Shown: positions 10,067 to 18,166 of the stretch, in pieces | Position numbering within the stretch: the first letter of the stretch is position 1 | Layout of the letters: every line of letters starts with the position of its first letter | Assembly (NCBI GenBank): GCA_035634255.1 | Contig: DASQDI010000017.1 | Coordinates: 1 to 36,869 of the forward strand | DNA: 36,869 bases | Origin: DATLMR01 sp035634255 | GTDB lineage: Bacteria; Acidobacteriota; Blastocatellia; UBA7656 | Reading direction: 5' to 3' | The notes under the pieces: generated by a model | The model's database searches: none | What the model was told of the DNA's origin: nothing | Seen by the model: only the letters and a program-made list of their open reading frames with translations | Position numbers and translations under genes: made by a program

Positions 10067-11410
10067 ATGAACTCAATCGGCGCGACCGCTTACCTTCGCT
10101 GCATAGAAAGTGATTGCCTGTCGAAACGCCCGATCACCGAGCGGGTGTACACCTGCCCCGAGTGCGGGGGGCTGCTCGACGTGGGTTATGATTTCTCTCC
10201 CGTAGGGGCCGAAATGTTGAAGCAGACTTTCAGAGCCCGCAGGGCGAGCGACGCGGCGGCCGACCTGAGCGGAGTCTGGCGCTTCCGCGAGCTGCTCCCG
10301 TTTGTCGAAGACCTTTCCGAAGTCGTCACCCTCAGGGAGGGGAACACCCCCATTTATGAGGCCCCGCGTTCGGCCGAATACTCGGGCCTTGACGCCCTGC
10401 GCTTCAAGCATCAGGGGATGAACCCGACCGGCTCGTTCAAGGACAACGGCATGACGACGGGAGTGACTCAGGCGCGGGCGCTAGGGGCGTCGGCGGTCGC
10501 CTGCGCTTCCACCGGCAACACCTCGGCCTCGATGGCGGCCTACGCCGCGCGCGCGGGGATGCGCGCCTTCGTCTTCATCCCGGCGGGCCAGGTCGCTTAC
10601 GGCAAGCTCTCGCAGTCGCTCGAGTACGGCTCGACGGTCATCGAGATCGAAGGCAACTTCGACGACGCTATGCGGGTCGTGCGCGAGATGTCGGACGAAG
10701 AGGGCCTCTACCTGCTGAATTCGATAAACCCTTTCCGCCTCGAAGGGCAGAAGGCCATAGCCATCGAGATGATGGAGCAGTGCGGGTGGCGCGCGCCCGA
10801 CTGGGTGGTCGTGCCCGGCGGCAATCTGGGGAACTCCTCGGCAATCGGCAAGGCTCTGCACGAGATGCGCGGCGTCGGATTGATCGACCGCCTGCCGCGC
10901 CTTGCGATAATTCAGGCCGAAGGGGCCTCGCCCTTTTACGAGCTTCACGGGTCGACGGACCGCTCGGCGCTCCACCCCTTCGCAAACCCGTCCACGCTTG
11001 CGACGGCCATCAGGATCGGCGACCCGGTCTCATGGAAGAAAGCCCTGCGCGCGCTCGAATGGACCGGGGGCGCGGTCGAGCGGGTGTCGGAGCAGGAGAT
11101 CGCGGACGCGAAAGCCATCATCGGGCGCGACGGCGTCGGGTGCGAGCCCGCTTCCGCCGCGACCCTCGCGGGGGTAAAGAAGATGGTGGAGGGCGGGAGG
11201 ATCGGCCCGTCGTCCGACGTGGTCGCCGTGCTGACCGGCAACCTGATGAAGGATTCGAGCTACACGATCAACTATCACACGAACAGCCTTGCGCTCGAAG
11301 AGGGGGGCACGCGGAGAGCGATCGAAGGGAGGTTCGCGAATCGCTCCGTGCGCGTGGCCGCCGATAAGCGGGAGATTGGGAGGGTCCTGTCAGGGGTCAG
11401 GGGTCAGTAG
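10067..11410 (+). CDS. thrC: Threonine synthase
   Basis: Converts O-phospho-L-homoserine to L-threonine with pyridoxal phosphate, the last step of threonine synthesis. 447 residues. A zinc-ribbon-like N-terminus carries Cys12, Cys17, Cys30 and Cys33 (CPECGG), common in the longer bacterial/archaeal type. The PLP lysine is Lys125 in NPTGSFKDNGM, followed by the phosphate-binding and Gly-rich CASTGNTSASMAAYAARAG. PGGNLGNSSAIGKAL is also conserved. The C-terminus ends SGVRGQ, where the last codons are read from a dispersed repeat. No ribosome site is visible before ATG 10067, so this may be another leaderless or weakly initiated gene. Threonine synthase is favoured over threonine dehydratase because of the N-terminal ribbon and the overall pattern. 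Confidence 0.93.
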   Translation: MNSIGATAYLRCIESDCLSKRPITERVYTCPECGGLLDVGYDFSPVGAEMLKQTFRARRASDAAADLSGVWRFRELLPFVEDLSEVVTLREGNTPIYEAPRSAEYSGLDALRFKHQGMNPTGSFKDNGMTTGVTQARALGASAVACASTGNTSASMAAYAARAGMRAFVFIPAGQVAYGKLSQSLEYGSTVIEIEGNFDDAMRVVREMSDEEGLYLLNSINPFRLEGQKAIAIEMMEQCGWRAPDWVVVPGGNLGNSSAIGKALHEMRGVGLIDRLPRLAIIQAEGASPFYELHGSTDRSALHPFANPSTLATAIRIGDPVSWKKALRALEWTGGAVERVSEQEIADAKAIIGRDGVGCEPASAATLAGVKKMVEGGRIGPSSDVVAVLTGNLMKDSSYTINYHTNSLALEEGGTRRAIEGRFANRSVRVAADKREIGRVLSGVRGQ

Positions 11411-11498
11411 CCAGGAACCGGAGACTAAGGAAGGAGCATCTCAGACTCTCTTTATAGAATCCCTTTCCTTCCCTGAATCCTGACCACCGACCCCCGCC
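11391..11498. repeat. Dispersed palindromic repeat, copy A
   Basis: Spans the whole gap between the convergent thrC and TPR genes and includes the thrC stop. The core CTTTATAGAATCC is at 11450-11462. GGGGTCAGGGGTCAGTAGCC on the left is mirrored by a CCTGACCACCGACCCCC arm on the right. Confidence 0.8.
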
Positions 11499-11499
11499 T

Positions 11500-12336
11500 T
11501 CACTTCCTCCCGAGTTCGGCTTCCGAGGCGATGAACCCGAAGGCGGGCCAGTACTGGCTCGCGACCACTTTCTCGAAATACTCTTTCGCCTTCGCGCGGT
11601 CGCCGTTGTAAAGGTACCAGTTTCCTATCCCGTACCCGACGGTCGCGATCTCAAGGTCGGTCATCTTATCGCTCACGATGTCGGACTCCTTCTTCAGCCC
11701 TTTGTAAAGCAGCAGGCGGTCGAAATAGGACTTGTTCTCTTCGACTTTCATGTCGGGCCTGATCCGCTCAAGCACGCGCCTCGCCTCCGCCTGCTTATTC
11801 CGGCGGCGGTAGGTCATGTAGAGCCAGTCGGAGACCGCTATGAGCGAGTCGTCGCTCGCGGCGACCGCGCGGCACTTTTCGTAAGCGCCGGAGGCTTTCG
11901 CGAACTGGCCTTTCAGGTAATAAGCCAGCCCGAGGTGATACCAGATGTCGAAGTCTTTATCGTTGAGCTTCGCCGCCCGTTCGAGGTCGGCCGCCGCTCT
12001 GTCGAACTGCCGCGTCGAGATGTAGCGGTGCCCCCGGTGCCTGTAAAGCATCGCGTTGCGGGGGTGCGTCTCGATGCCGCGCGTGTAAGTGGCTATCGCG
12101 TCGCGGTAGCGCCACACGGACGCCTGCGCGCGCCCCAGAGCGAGCACGAGGTCGACGTTGCGGGGGTCGGCCGCGAGCTTCTTTTCCGCCTCCGCGATCA
12201 CGTTCTTTTCGTCGGGCAGGGCGTAGAACTTTTTCCCCAGAGCGGAGACGACCTCGGGCTCGCCCCCGGCCTGGCCGAAGGCGGAGCCGCACAGAAGCGC
12301 GAGCGCGAACAGGGCTGCCGTCAGTCTTTCAGTCAT
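11500..12336 (-). CDS. Exported TPR-repeat protein
   Basis: 278 residues. ATG 12336 has GAGAGG upstream and opens a clear signal peptide (MTERLTAALFALALLCGSAFG). The upstream extension of the frame (to 12465) is ignored because it crosses the promoter. Tetratricopeptide repeats fill about residues 45-200 (e.g. AAKLNDKDFDIWYHLGLAYY, RDAIATYTRGIETHPRNAML). The C-terminal part has one more (YGIGNWYLYNGDRAKAKEYF). TPRs are protein-binding helices, and the partner is unknown. It probably lies in the periplasm and may help assemble or count envelope complexes. It is divergent from the Tat protein/amidase pair, sharing a 165-nt control region. Confidence 0.88.
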   Translation of the reverse strand: MTERLTAALFALALLCGSAFGQAGGEPEVVSALGKKFYALPDEKNVIAEAEKKLAADPRNVDLVLALGRAQASVWRYRDAIATYTRGIETHPRNAMLYRHRGHRYISTRQFDRAAADLERAAKLNDKDFDIWYHLGLAYYLKGQFAKASGAYEKCRAVAASDDSLIAVSDWLYMTYRRRNKQAEARRVLERIRPDMKVEENKSYFDRLLLYKGLKKESDIVSDKMTDLEIATVGYGIGNWYLYNGDRAKAKEYFEKVVASQYWPAFGFIASEAELGRK

Positions 12337-12385
12337 GGTGACCTCTCTGATGATTTTATGGACCGGTCCTGGTCGAAGCCTCGCT

Positions 12386-12414
12386 ATGTTACTCGCGGCC
12401 TCCGGACGATTCAA
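12386..12414 (-). promoter_or_regulatory. Putative promoter of the TPR gene
   Basis: Minus strand TTGAAT (12414-12409), a 17-nt spacer, TAACAT (12391-12386). It gives a leader of about 45 nt containing the GAGAGG ribosome site. Confidence 0.45.
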
Positions 12415-12422
12415 GGCGCTCC

Positions 12423-12462
12423 GCGCCGGGGCTTTTGACAAAGCCCCCGCGCCAATTATAAT
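12423..12462 (+). promoter_or_regulatory. Consensus promoter overlapped by an inverted repeat, for the Tat protein/amidase pair
   Basis: TTGACA (12435-12440), a 16-nt spacer, TATAAT (12457-12462): both hexamers match consensus exactly. An inverted repeat covers the -35: GGGGCTTT (12428-12435) and AAAGCCCC (12440-12447) around TGAC, extended after one mismatch by GCGC pairs (12423-12426 with 12449-12452). This is operator-like, so a strong promoter may be held by a repressor. The repressor is unknown. Confidence 0.65.
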
Positions 12463-12501
12463 CAAGGCCCGCAGTAAACTTTCGCGTGTGGAGATGAGAA
12501 A

Positions 12502-12849
12502 TTGAAAAGGCTAAAGAGAGAGACGACCGGCCGCCGGATCGAAGCCCTCGCCCGGCGGGAGTTCGCGAAGACGCTCGCGGCCCTGGCCGCCGCGCCGATA
12601 GTGACGACCTCGCTCGCTTCGGGCGCGGCCCGCGCGCAGACGACCCCTCCTCCCGACGCCGTGGCTTCCGCCGCCGACGCCCTGACGCAGGTGGCGCGCG
12701 CGCGTTACGGGAAGCACCTTAAAGAAGATCAGATCGCAGAGATAAGGCGGAGCATCGAGCGGGGCATCCGCACGGCCGACCGGCTCAGGCAGGTCAAGCT
12801 CGACAACGGCGACGAGCCTTCTTTCGCTTTCAGCGCCGATTTCGAATGA
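12502..12849 (+). CDS. Small Tat-signal protein next to amidase
   Basis: 115 residues starting at TTG 12502, with GGAG 8 nt upstream. An ATG at 12494 is out of frame. Residues 17-45 form a twin-arginine signal: ARREFAKTLAALAAAPIV, then a cleavage-like SGAARAQ. The mature part is short and helical, with KEDQIAEIRRSIERGIRTAD and a tail NGDEPSFAFSAD. I do not assign an enzyme activity. It lies 9 nt upstream of an amidase that has no signal of its own, so it may carry that folded enzyme through the Tat pore as a partner or act as its small subunit. That role is inference. The pair is driven by a consensus promoter at 12435. Confidence 0.8.
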   Translation: MKRLKRETTGRRIEALARREFAKTLAALAAAPIVTTSLASGAARAQTTPPPDAVASAADALTQVARARYGKHLKEDQIAEIRRSIERGIRTADRLRQVKLDNGDEPSFAFSADFE

Positions 12850-12858
12850 AGAACATTT

Positions 12859-14289
12859 ATGTATAAAGACATCTCCGAAGACAACCTCTACTTGTCCGTG
12901 CGCGAGCTGGGAAGGATGCTCCGCGCGCGCCAGATCTCTTCGGTCGGCCTCACGGAGGCTTACGTCGAGCGGCTTGAAAAGCTCGGCCCGAGCCTCGGCG
13001 CGGTCGTCACCGTGACGCGCGACCTGGCGATGAAAGAGGCCCGCCTTGCCGACCGGGAGATCCGCGCGGGCCGGTACCGCGGCCCATTGCACGGGATACC
13101 TTACGGGGCGAAGGACCTCGTCGCCACGAAGGGTATCCCCACGACGTGGGGCGCGGAGCCGTACAAGACTCAGGTGCTCGATTACGACGCGACGGTCGTG
13201 ACGAAGCTGAGGGAGGCCGGCGCGGTGCTCGCAGCCAAGCTAGCGATGGTGGAGCTCGCCGGGGGCTTCGGCTACAACAACGCGGACGCCTCATTCACGG
13301 GGCCGGGCCGCACCCCCTGGAACATGGAGTACTGGTCGGGCGGGTCGTCCTCCGGCCCAGGAGCGGCCACGGCGGCCGGTTTGGTGGCATTCTCCATCGG
13401 CTCCGAGACCTCCGGCTCGATCATCACGCCCTCGGCATTCTGCGGGGTCTCCGGCCTGCGCCCGACCTACGGCCGCGTGAGCCGCCACGGCGCGATGGCC
13501 CTGTCGTGGACCCTCGACAAGCTCGGGCCGATGTGCCGCACGGCCGACGATTGCGGGCTGGTGCTGGCGGCCATAGCGGGGCGCGACCCGCGCGACCCGA
13601 CCAGCGCCGCGCGTGCATTCTCGTACCCGGAAGCGGGCGCGGGCAATCAGGCGCGGCGGGGAGGCGGGAAGAGATTCAAGATCGGGATCATCAAAGGGTC
13701 GTTCGACCGCGTGCAGCCCGAAGTGAAGAAGAACTTCGAGGCGTCGGTTGCGGTGCTCCGCCGGTTCGCGCAGATAGACGAGTCGGTCGAATTCCCCGAC
13801 ATGCCTTTCGGCCCGGCGGTCGGGACCATAGTGAGCGCGGAAGGGGCGAGCGCCTTCCGCGACCTGGTCGAGAGCGGGCGGGCGACCGGGCTCCGCGCCG
13901 TGAATGATCGGTGGGGCGGCTACGCGGCCTCGATGGTGCTGGCCGTCGATTACCTTCAGGCCATGCGTATTCGCGGGCCGATGAAGCGGACGATGGACGC
14001 GCTCTATTCGAAGTACGACGCGCTCGTCGCCCCCTCGCGCGCGACCGTCTCCTACCCCGTGGCGGTCGATTTCGACAAGGCTTACCCCGGGGTCGGCGGA
14101 GGCCCGGCGGTCATCCCCGCCGGGAACCTGGTGGGACAGCCCGCCATCTCCGTCCCGAACGGGTTCGGGGCGAACAACCTCCCGACGGGGATCCAGTTCA
14201 CCGGTCGAATCTGGAGCGAAGCGCGACTGCTCGCCATCGCCTCCGCCTACCAGCAGGAGACCGACTGGCACACGAGGAGACCATGGTAG
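12859..14289 (+). CDS. Amidase signature family amidohydrolase
   Basis: 476 residues. It hydrolyses an amide bond with the Ser-cisSer-Lys triad of the amidase signature family. Lys85 lies in HGIPYGAKDLVA, cis-Ser163 in SGGSSSGPG and nucleophile Ser187 in SETSGSIITPSAFCG, with the 24-residue Ser-Ser spacing of the family. No signal peptide or GatB/GatC neighbour is present, so it is unlikely to be the GatA transamidase subunit. Substrate is unknown. The 9-nt gap after the Tat-signal protein suggests co-translation and possibly export as a complex. The stop TAG lies at the border of repeat copy B. Family call is firm, specificity open. Confidence 0.92.
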   Translation: MYKDISEDNLYLSVRELGRMLRARQISSVGLTEAYVERLEKLGPSLGAVVTVTRDLAMKEARLADREIRAGRYRGPLHGIPYGAKDLVATKGIPTTWGAEPYKTQVLDYDATVVTKLREAGAVLAAKLAMVELAGGFGYNNADASFTGPGRTPWNMEYWSGGSSSGPGAATAAGLVAFSIGSETSGSIITPSAFCGVSGLRPTYGRVSRHGAMALSWTLDKLGPMCRTADDCGLVLAAIAGRDPRDPTSAARAFSYPEAGAGNQARRGGGKRFKIGIIKGSFDRVQPEVKKNFEASVAVLRRFAQIDESVEFPDMPFGPAVGTIVSAEGASAFRDLVESGRATGLRAVNDRWGGYAASMVLAVDYLQAMRIRGPMKRTMDALYSKYDALVAPSRATVSYPVAVDFDKAYPGVGGGPAVIPAGNLVGQPAISVPNGFGANNLPTGIQFTGRIWSEARLLAIASAYQQETDWHTRRPW

Positions 14290-14442
14290 GCTTCAGTGGC
14301 CGGGAGTCAGGATTCAGGGGCTAAGAAAGGAGCGCTTCAGATCCTATTTATAGAATCGATTCCCTTAAAGAATCTCTTTCGAGTAAACCGAAATCACGGG
14401 CGGCATCACCGACCCCCGACTCCTGACCACTGACCCCTGACG
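14290..14442. repeat. Dispersed palindromic repeat, copy B
   Basis: Begins right after the amidase stop and ends 3 nt before the next ATG (14446). The core ATTTATAGAATCG is at 14346-14358, with a second core TTAAAGAATC near 14364. Left arm TTCAGTGGCCGGGAGTC is mirrored by a GACTCCTGACCACTG right arm. Confidence 0.8.
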
Positions 14443-14445
14443 CTT

Positions 14446-17121
14446 ATGCCTTACCCGGCCCAGTACGAAACCGACATCCTCCTGCGAGACGGCTCGACCC
14501 TGCGCCTGCGGCCGATCAGGCCGGATGACGCGGAGAAGATCATGGAGCTGCATCAGGGGCTTTCGTCGAAAAGCATGTACTTCCGCTTCTTCGCGCCCAT
14601 CCCGAATTTCACCCTAGAGCGCGCCGAGGCCCTGGCCTCGGTCGATTACGAGAACAGCTTCGCCCTCGTGGGAGAGCTCGCGGGCCGCCTGGTCGCAGCC
14701 GCGCACTACTACCGCGACGCGGAGGACCCGGAGCGGGCCGAAGTCGCCTTCGTCACCGACGACGCTTTGCAGGGGCGCGGCATCGCGAGCCGCATGCTGA
14801 GGGTGCTGGCCGAGGTCGCGCGCGAGCACCGGATAAAGACCTTCGAAGCCTACGTCATGGGAGACAACCGCAGGATGATGGACGTATTCATCGGCTCCGG
14901 CTTCGAGGTCGCGCGCCGCCTCGACGGAGGCATATTCCACGTGACGTTCCCGATCACCCCGACCGCGCGTTACGAAGAGAGAGCCGCGCTCCGCTCGCAG
15001 GCCGCGGCCGCGGCTTCGATGAAGGTCTTCTTCGAGCCTTCTTCCGTCGCGGTCGTCGGCGCGGGTCGCGCGCGCGGGGGCATAGGCGCGGAGGTTTTTC
15101 ACAACATAGTCGCGCATGGCTTTCAGGGAGTGGTCTACCCGGTCAACGCGCGCGCGCGGTCGGTCGGCTCCGTTCACGCCTACCGGCGCGTCACGGAGAT
15201 CGAAGACGATGTTGAGCTGGCCATCGTCGTGGTCCCGTCGGCCGAGGTCGAAGCGGTGATCGACGACTGCATAGCCAAGGGCGTGCGCGGCGTGATCGTC
15301 ATCAGCGCGGGGTTCTCGGAGGCCGGGGCCGAGGGCCGCGCGCGGGAAGCGGCGATACTCGAAAAGGTGAGGGCCGCGGGCGTGCGGATGGTCGGCCCGA
15401 ACTGCATGGGCGTGATCAACACCGACCCGGAAGTGGCGCTCAACGCGACCTTCTCCCCCGTCTACCCTCCCGAGGGGCGCGTGGCCATGTCCACGCAGAG
15501 CGGCGCGCTCGGCCTCGCCATACTCGATTACGCGCGGAGCCTGAACATAGGCATCTCGACCTTCGTCTCCGTCGGCAACAAGGCCGACGTTTCGGGGAAC
15601 GACCTCGTCCAGTACTGGGCGGACGACCCGCGCACGGACGTTATACTGCTCTACCTCGAAAGCTTCGGGAACCCCAGGAATTTCGCGCGGATCGCCCGGC
15701 GCATCGCGCGCCACAAGCCGATAGTGGCGGTCAAGTCGGGGCGCAGCGGCGCGGGCGCGCGGGCGGCCTCTTCGCATTCGGGCGCGATGGCTTCGACCGA
15801 CCGGGCGGCCAGCGCGCTCTTCAGGCAGGCGGGAGTCATCCGCACGGACACGCTCGAAGAATTGTTCGACGTGGCGAACCTGCTCGCGCACCAGCCCGTG
15901 CCGCAGGGAAGGCGCGTCGCCATCCTGACCAACGCGGGCGGGCCGGGCATCCTCGCCGCCGATGCGTGCGAGGCGCGCGGCCTCGAACTGCCCGCGCTCT
16001 CGGACCGGACGGTGGCGGAACTGCGCTCGTTCCTACCTCCTATGGCCAGCGTCGCGAATCCCATCGATATGATCGCGTCGGCGACCCCGGAGCACTACGC
16101 GCGCGCGGTGCGGGCGGTGCTCGCGGACGAGCGAGTCGACAGCCTGATCACCATATTTATTCCGCCTCTCATCACCCCTCCCGAAGCCTTCGCGAAGGCC
16201 ATAGTCGAAGGCGCGGCGAGCGCGAACGGCAAGCCCGTGCTCGCGAATTTCATGAGCGCGAAGGGCGCGCCGGCCATCCTGTCCAACATCCCGAGCTACG
16301 CATTCCCCGAGGCGGCGGCTTCTGCGCTCGCCCGCGTCACCAACTACGGCGAATGGCAGAGGCGTCCCGCCGAGACCCCTCCGGCCTTCGAGGACGTTAA
16401 CGAATCTTCCGCGCGCGCGGTCGTCGAGCGGGCGCTCGGGCGGGGAGGCGGCTGGCTCGACCCTATCGAGATCAAGACCCTTTTCGAAGCCGCGGGTATC
16501 CCGGTCGCGAAGACCCTGTGCGCTTCGAGCATCGGCGAGGCCGTGGCTTCGGCCGAGAGCGTCGGTTACCCCGTCGCGCTCAAGGCCGTCGGGCCTACCA
16601 TCGTTCACAAGACCGAAGTGCGGGGGGTCGCGCTCAACCTGTCCGACGAGGCGATGGTGCGCGAGGCGTACCTGGACATGACCGCGCGCCTCGGCGAGAG
16701 CCTCACGGGAGTCCTGCTTCAGGAGATGATCCCCGGAGGCGTCGAGGTAGTCGTCGGGGCCACCCTCGATCCGACCTTCGGCCCCCTGGTCATCTACGGC
16801 AGCGGGGGCATTCTGGTCGAGCTGCTCAACGATGTCTCTTTTCGCATAAGCCCCCTGACCGATTCGGACGTGACGGAGATGATGCAGGAGGTCAAAGGCA
16901 CGGCCCTGCTGCGGGGCTATCGCGGGGCGCCGCCCGCGGACGAAGCGGCCCTGCGCGATCTGGTGCTGAGGGTCTCTCACCTGCTTGAGCTTTGCCCGCA
17001 GATTCTTGAGATGGATGCGAACCCGGTGAGGGTTCTTGAAAAAGGCGCGGTCGTCGTGGACGCGCGGGTGCGCGTCGGACCTTTACCCGACCGCGCCCCC
17101 ACACGGCGCATAGCTTATTGA
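14446..17121 (+). CDS. GNAT acetyltransferase / ADP-forming acyl-CoA ligase fusion (Pat-like)
   Basis: 891 residues. A GNAT domain (about 8-165, VAFVTDDALQGRGIASRMLR as the acetyl-CoA site) is followed by a CoA-binding Rossmann domain (about 195-320, FFEPSSVAVVGAGRARGGIG). A succinyl-CoA-synthetase-like domain with phosphorylated-His candidate His444 (SSHSGAMAST) comes next. A C-terminal ATP-grasp domain covers about 635-880 (GYPVALKAVGPTIVHKTEVR). ADP-forming ligases make acyl-CoA from acid, ATP and CoA. In E. coli PatZ the ligase part is a sensor and the GNAT acetylates protein lysines, but there GNAT is at the C-terminus. The order here is the reverse. His444 is kept, so ligase activity is possible. 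No ribosome site precedes ATG 14446, which abuts repeat copy B. It converges on the split-barrel gene. Confidence 0.9.
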   Translation: MPYPAQYETDILLRDGSTLRLRPIRPDDAEKIMELHQGLSSKSMYFRFFAPIPNFTLERAEALASVDYENSFALVGELAGRLVAAAHYYRDAEDPERAEVAFVTDDALQGRGIASRMLRVLAEVAREHRIKTFEAYVMGDNRRMMDVFIGSGFEVARRLDGGIFHVTFPITPTARYEERAALRSQAAAAASMKVFFEPSSVAVVGAGRARGGIGAEVFHNIVAHGFQGVVYPVNARARSVGSVHAYRRVTEIEDDVELAIVVVPSAEVEAVIDDCIAKGVRGVIVISAGFSEAGAEGRAREAAILEKVRAAGVRMVGPNCMGVINTDPEVALNATFSPVYPPEGRVAMSTQSGALGLAILDYARSLNIGISTFVSVGNKADVSGNDLVQYWADDPRTDVILLYLESFGNPRNFARIARRIARHKPIVAVKSGRSGAGARAASSHSGAMASTDRAASALFRQAGVIRTDTLEELFDVANLLAHQPVPQGRRVAILTNAGGPGILAADACEARGLELPALSDRTVAELRSFLPPMASVANPIDMIASATPEHYARAVRAVLADERVDSLITIFIPPLITPPEAFAKAIVEGAASANGKPVLANFMSAKGAPAILSNIPSYAFPEAAASALARVTNYGEWQRRPAETPPAFEDVNESSARAVVERALGRGGGWLDPIEIKTLFEAAGIPVAKTLCASSIGEAVASAESVGYPVALKAVGPTIVHKTEVRGVALNLSDEAMVREAYLDMTARLGESLTGVLLQEMIPGGVEVVVGATLDPTFGPLVIYGSGGILVELLNDVSFRISPLTDSDVTEMMQEVKGTALLRGYRGAPPADEAALRDLVLRVSHLLELCPQILEMDANPVRVLEKGAVVVDARVRVGPLPDRAPTRRIAY

Positions 17122-17139
17122 GGCAGGTTGCGGGATTAA

Positions 17140-17166
17140 GAAGGGCCGCGCGAGTCCCGGCCCTTC
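17140..17166. terminator. Bidirectional terminator-like hairpin
   Basis: GAAGGGCCG (17140-17148) pairs with CGGCCCTTC (17158-17166) around a 9-nt loop. It lies between convergent genes ending at 17121 and 17185. No T-tract follows on the plus strand. Confidence 0.5.
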
Positions 17167-17184
17167 ACATTCCGTAGCTCGGGC

Positions 17185-17583
17185 TCATCCCATGTGACTG
17201 ACTCTGACCGGCTCTATTTTGTAGAGCACTCGCCTCTCTTCGGGCCGCCTCCACGGGTAGGCGTCCTTGCCCAGGTATTTCTTCGCCATCTTGTCTATGT
17301 GATTGTCCGCGCCCTCTTCGGTGATCTCCACGACCCGGCCCCTCACTTCGAGGTAGCGGTACGGGTTGTCGGGGTCGAGTATCGACAGGGCCACCGCCGG
17401 GTTGCGCTCCATGTTCTTGTCTTTCCTCCGGCCGCGCGCGGAGTTGACCAGCAGGTGCGTGCCGTCGTAATCGATCCACACGGGCGTCACCTGCGGGGTG
17501 CCGTCCGGCATCACGGTCGCGAGACTCCCGAACGCCTTCTTGTCGAACAGGTCTTTATAATTCTCCGGTATTACATCCGCCAT
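17185..17583 (-). CDS. PPOX-class split-barrel protein, probably F420-dependent
   Basis: 132 residues of the pyridoxamine-phosphate-oxidase-like split beta-barrel. ATG 17583 has GGAGG 5 nt upstream. The ATG at 17595 would place the ribosome site inside the gene. Motifs GSLATVMPDGTPQVTPVW, VNSARGRRKDKNM and YRYLEVRGRVVEIT are typical of the Rv1155-like F420-binding group. That group reduces small substrates with F420H2, although FMN or haem relatives exist. It lies 65 nt downstream of a second split-barrel gene on the same strand. Substrate unknown. Confidence 0.85.
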   Translation of the reverse strand: MADVIPENYKDLFDKKAFGSLATVMPDGTPQVTPVWIDYDGTHLLVNSARGRRKDKNMERNPAVALSILDPDNPYRYLEVRGRVVEITEEGADNHIDKMAKKYLGKDAYPWRRPEERRVLYKIEPVRVSHMG

Positions 17584-17648
17584 AATCGCCTCCATTCGTC
17601 ATTGCTGAATTTATGATTTGCCTTGCCGTTTCGGGCGGCGAAAGGGCT

Positions 17649-18005
17649 TCAGCCGCCGCCGCCGGAGCCCGGTGAATCGGGGGTGAACTCGACGGGCAGC
17701 CCCTCGCCCCATCCGTACTTGTCCCGAGCCAGTTGTTGGACCGCGTCCCACTGCGCCGAGTCGCGCGCGGGGTCGAGCACCCGCCCCATCGCTCTGAACT
17801 GCCGGTCACCAAGGCGTATGCGCACGCGCGGGTCTCTCTCGACGTTCCTCACCCAGTTCGCTTTGTGAAAGTGCTCGGCAAGAATGTAGAGCCGGCCTTC
17901 TTTCTCGACGAACCATATCTCGATCTCGCGGGGCTGGCCCGAGACCCGCCCCGTCGTGGTCAGGTAAAGCACCTGAAGGTCCCTGACTCTTTCAAGGTCC
18001 GGCAT
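17649..18005 (-). CDS. Split-barrel deazaflavin-dependent nitroreductase-like protein
   Basis: 118 residues. ATG 18005 has AAGGG upstream. An in-frame extension to 18065 would cross the promoter. The pattern LQVLYLTTTGRVSGQPREIE, WFVEKEGRLYILAE and NWVRNVERDPRVRIRLG is that of the Ddn/F420H2-dependent reductase family (DUF385 type), also a split barrel. Such proteins reduce quinones or nitro compounds with F420H2. The tail is Gly-rich (SPGSGGGG). It is followed by another split-barrel gene, so the two probably form one unit. It is divergent from bshB1. Cofactor use is inferred from family only. Confidence 0.82.
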   Translation of the reverse strand: MPDLERVRDLQVLYLTTTGRVSGQPREIEIWFVEKEGRLYILAEHFHKANWVRNVERDPRVRIRLGDRQFRAMGRVLDPARDSAQWDAVQQLARDKYGWGEGLPVEFTPDSPGSGGGG

Positions 18006-18036
18006 AAAGTATAACCCTTCCGAAAAGCATGAATGA

Positions 18037-18065
18037 ATCTTATATAGAGACAGGTTCGGTTGCAA
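18037..18065 (-). promoter_or_regulatory. Putative promoter of the split-barrel pair
   Basis: Minus strand TTGCAA (18065-18060), a 17-nt spacer, TAAGAT (18042-18037). The start near 18030 leaves about 25 nt of leader, including the AAGGG ribosome site. Confidence 0.4.
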
Positions 18066-18166
18066 ACACGGGAGGCCGCGCGCCGACGCGGGTTCGTAAA
18101 TCTCGCGGGGTTTCCGCCTTGACTACACAATGCGCCGCTCGTAACCTGAGCGGAGGGAAGAAAATC

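Noticed and set aside
12337..12465. Upstream extension of the TPR protein
   Set aside because: It runs over the promoters and hides the signal peptide. ATG 12336 has a good ribosome site.
12859..14289. GatA subunit of the Glu-tRNA(Gln) amidotransferase
   Set aside because: No gatB or gatC nearby. The partner is a Tat-signal protein, and AS-family membership alone does not indicate GatA.
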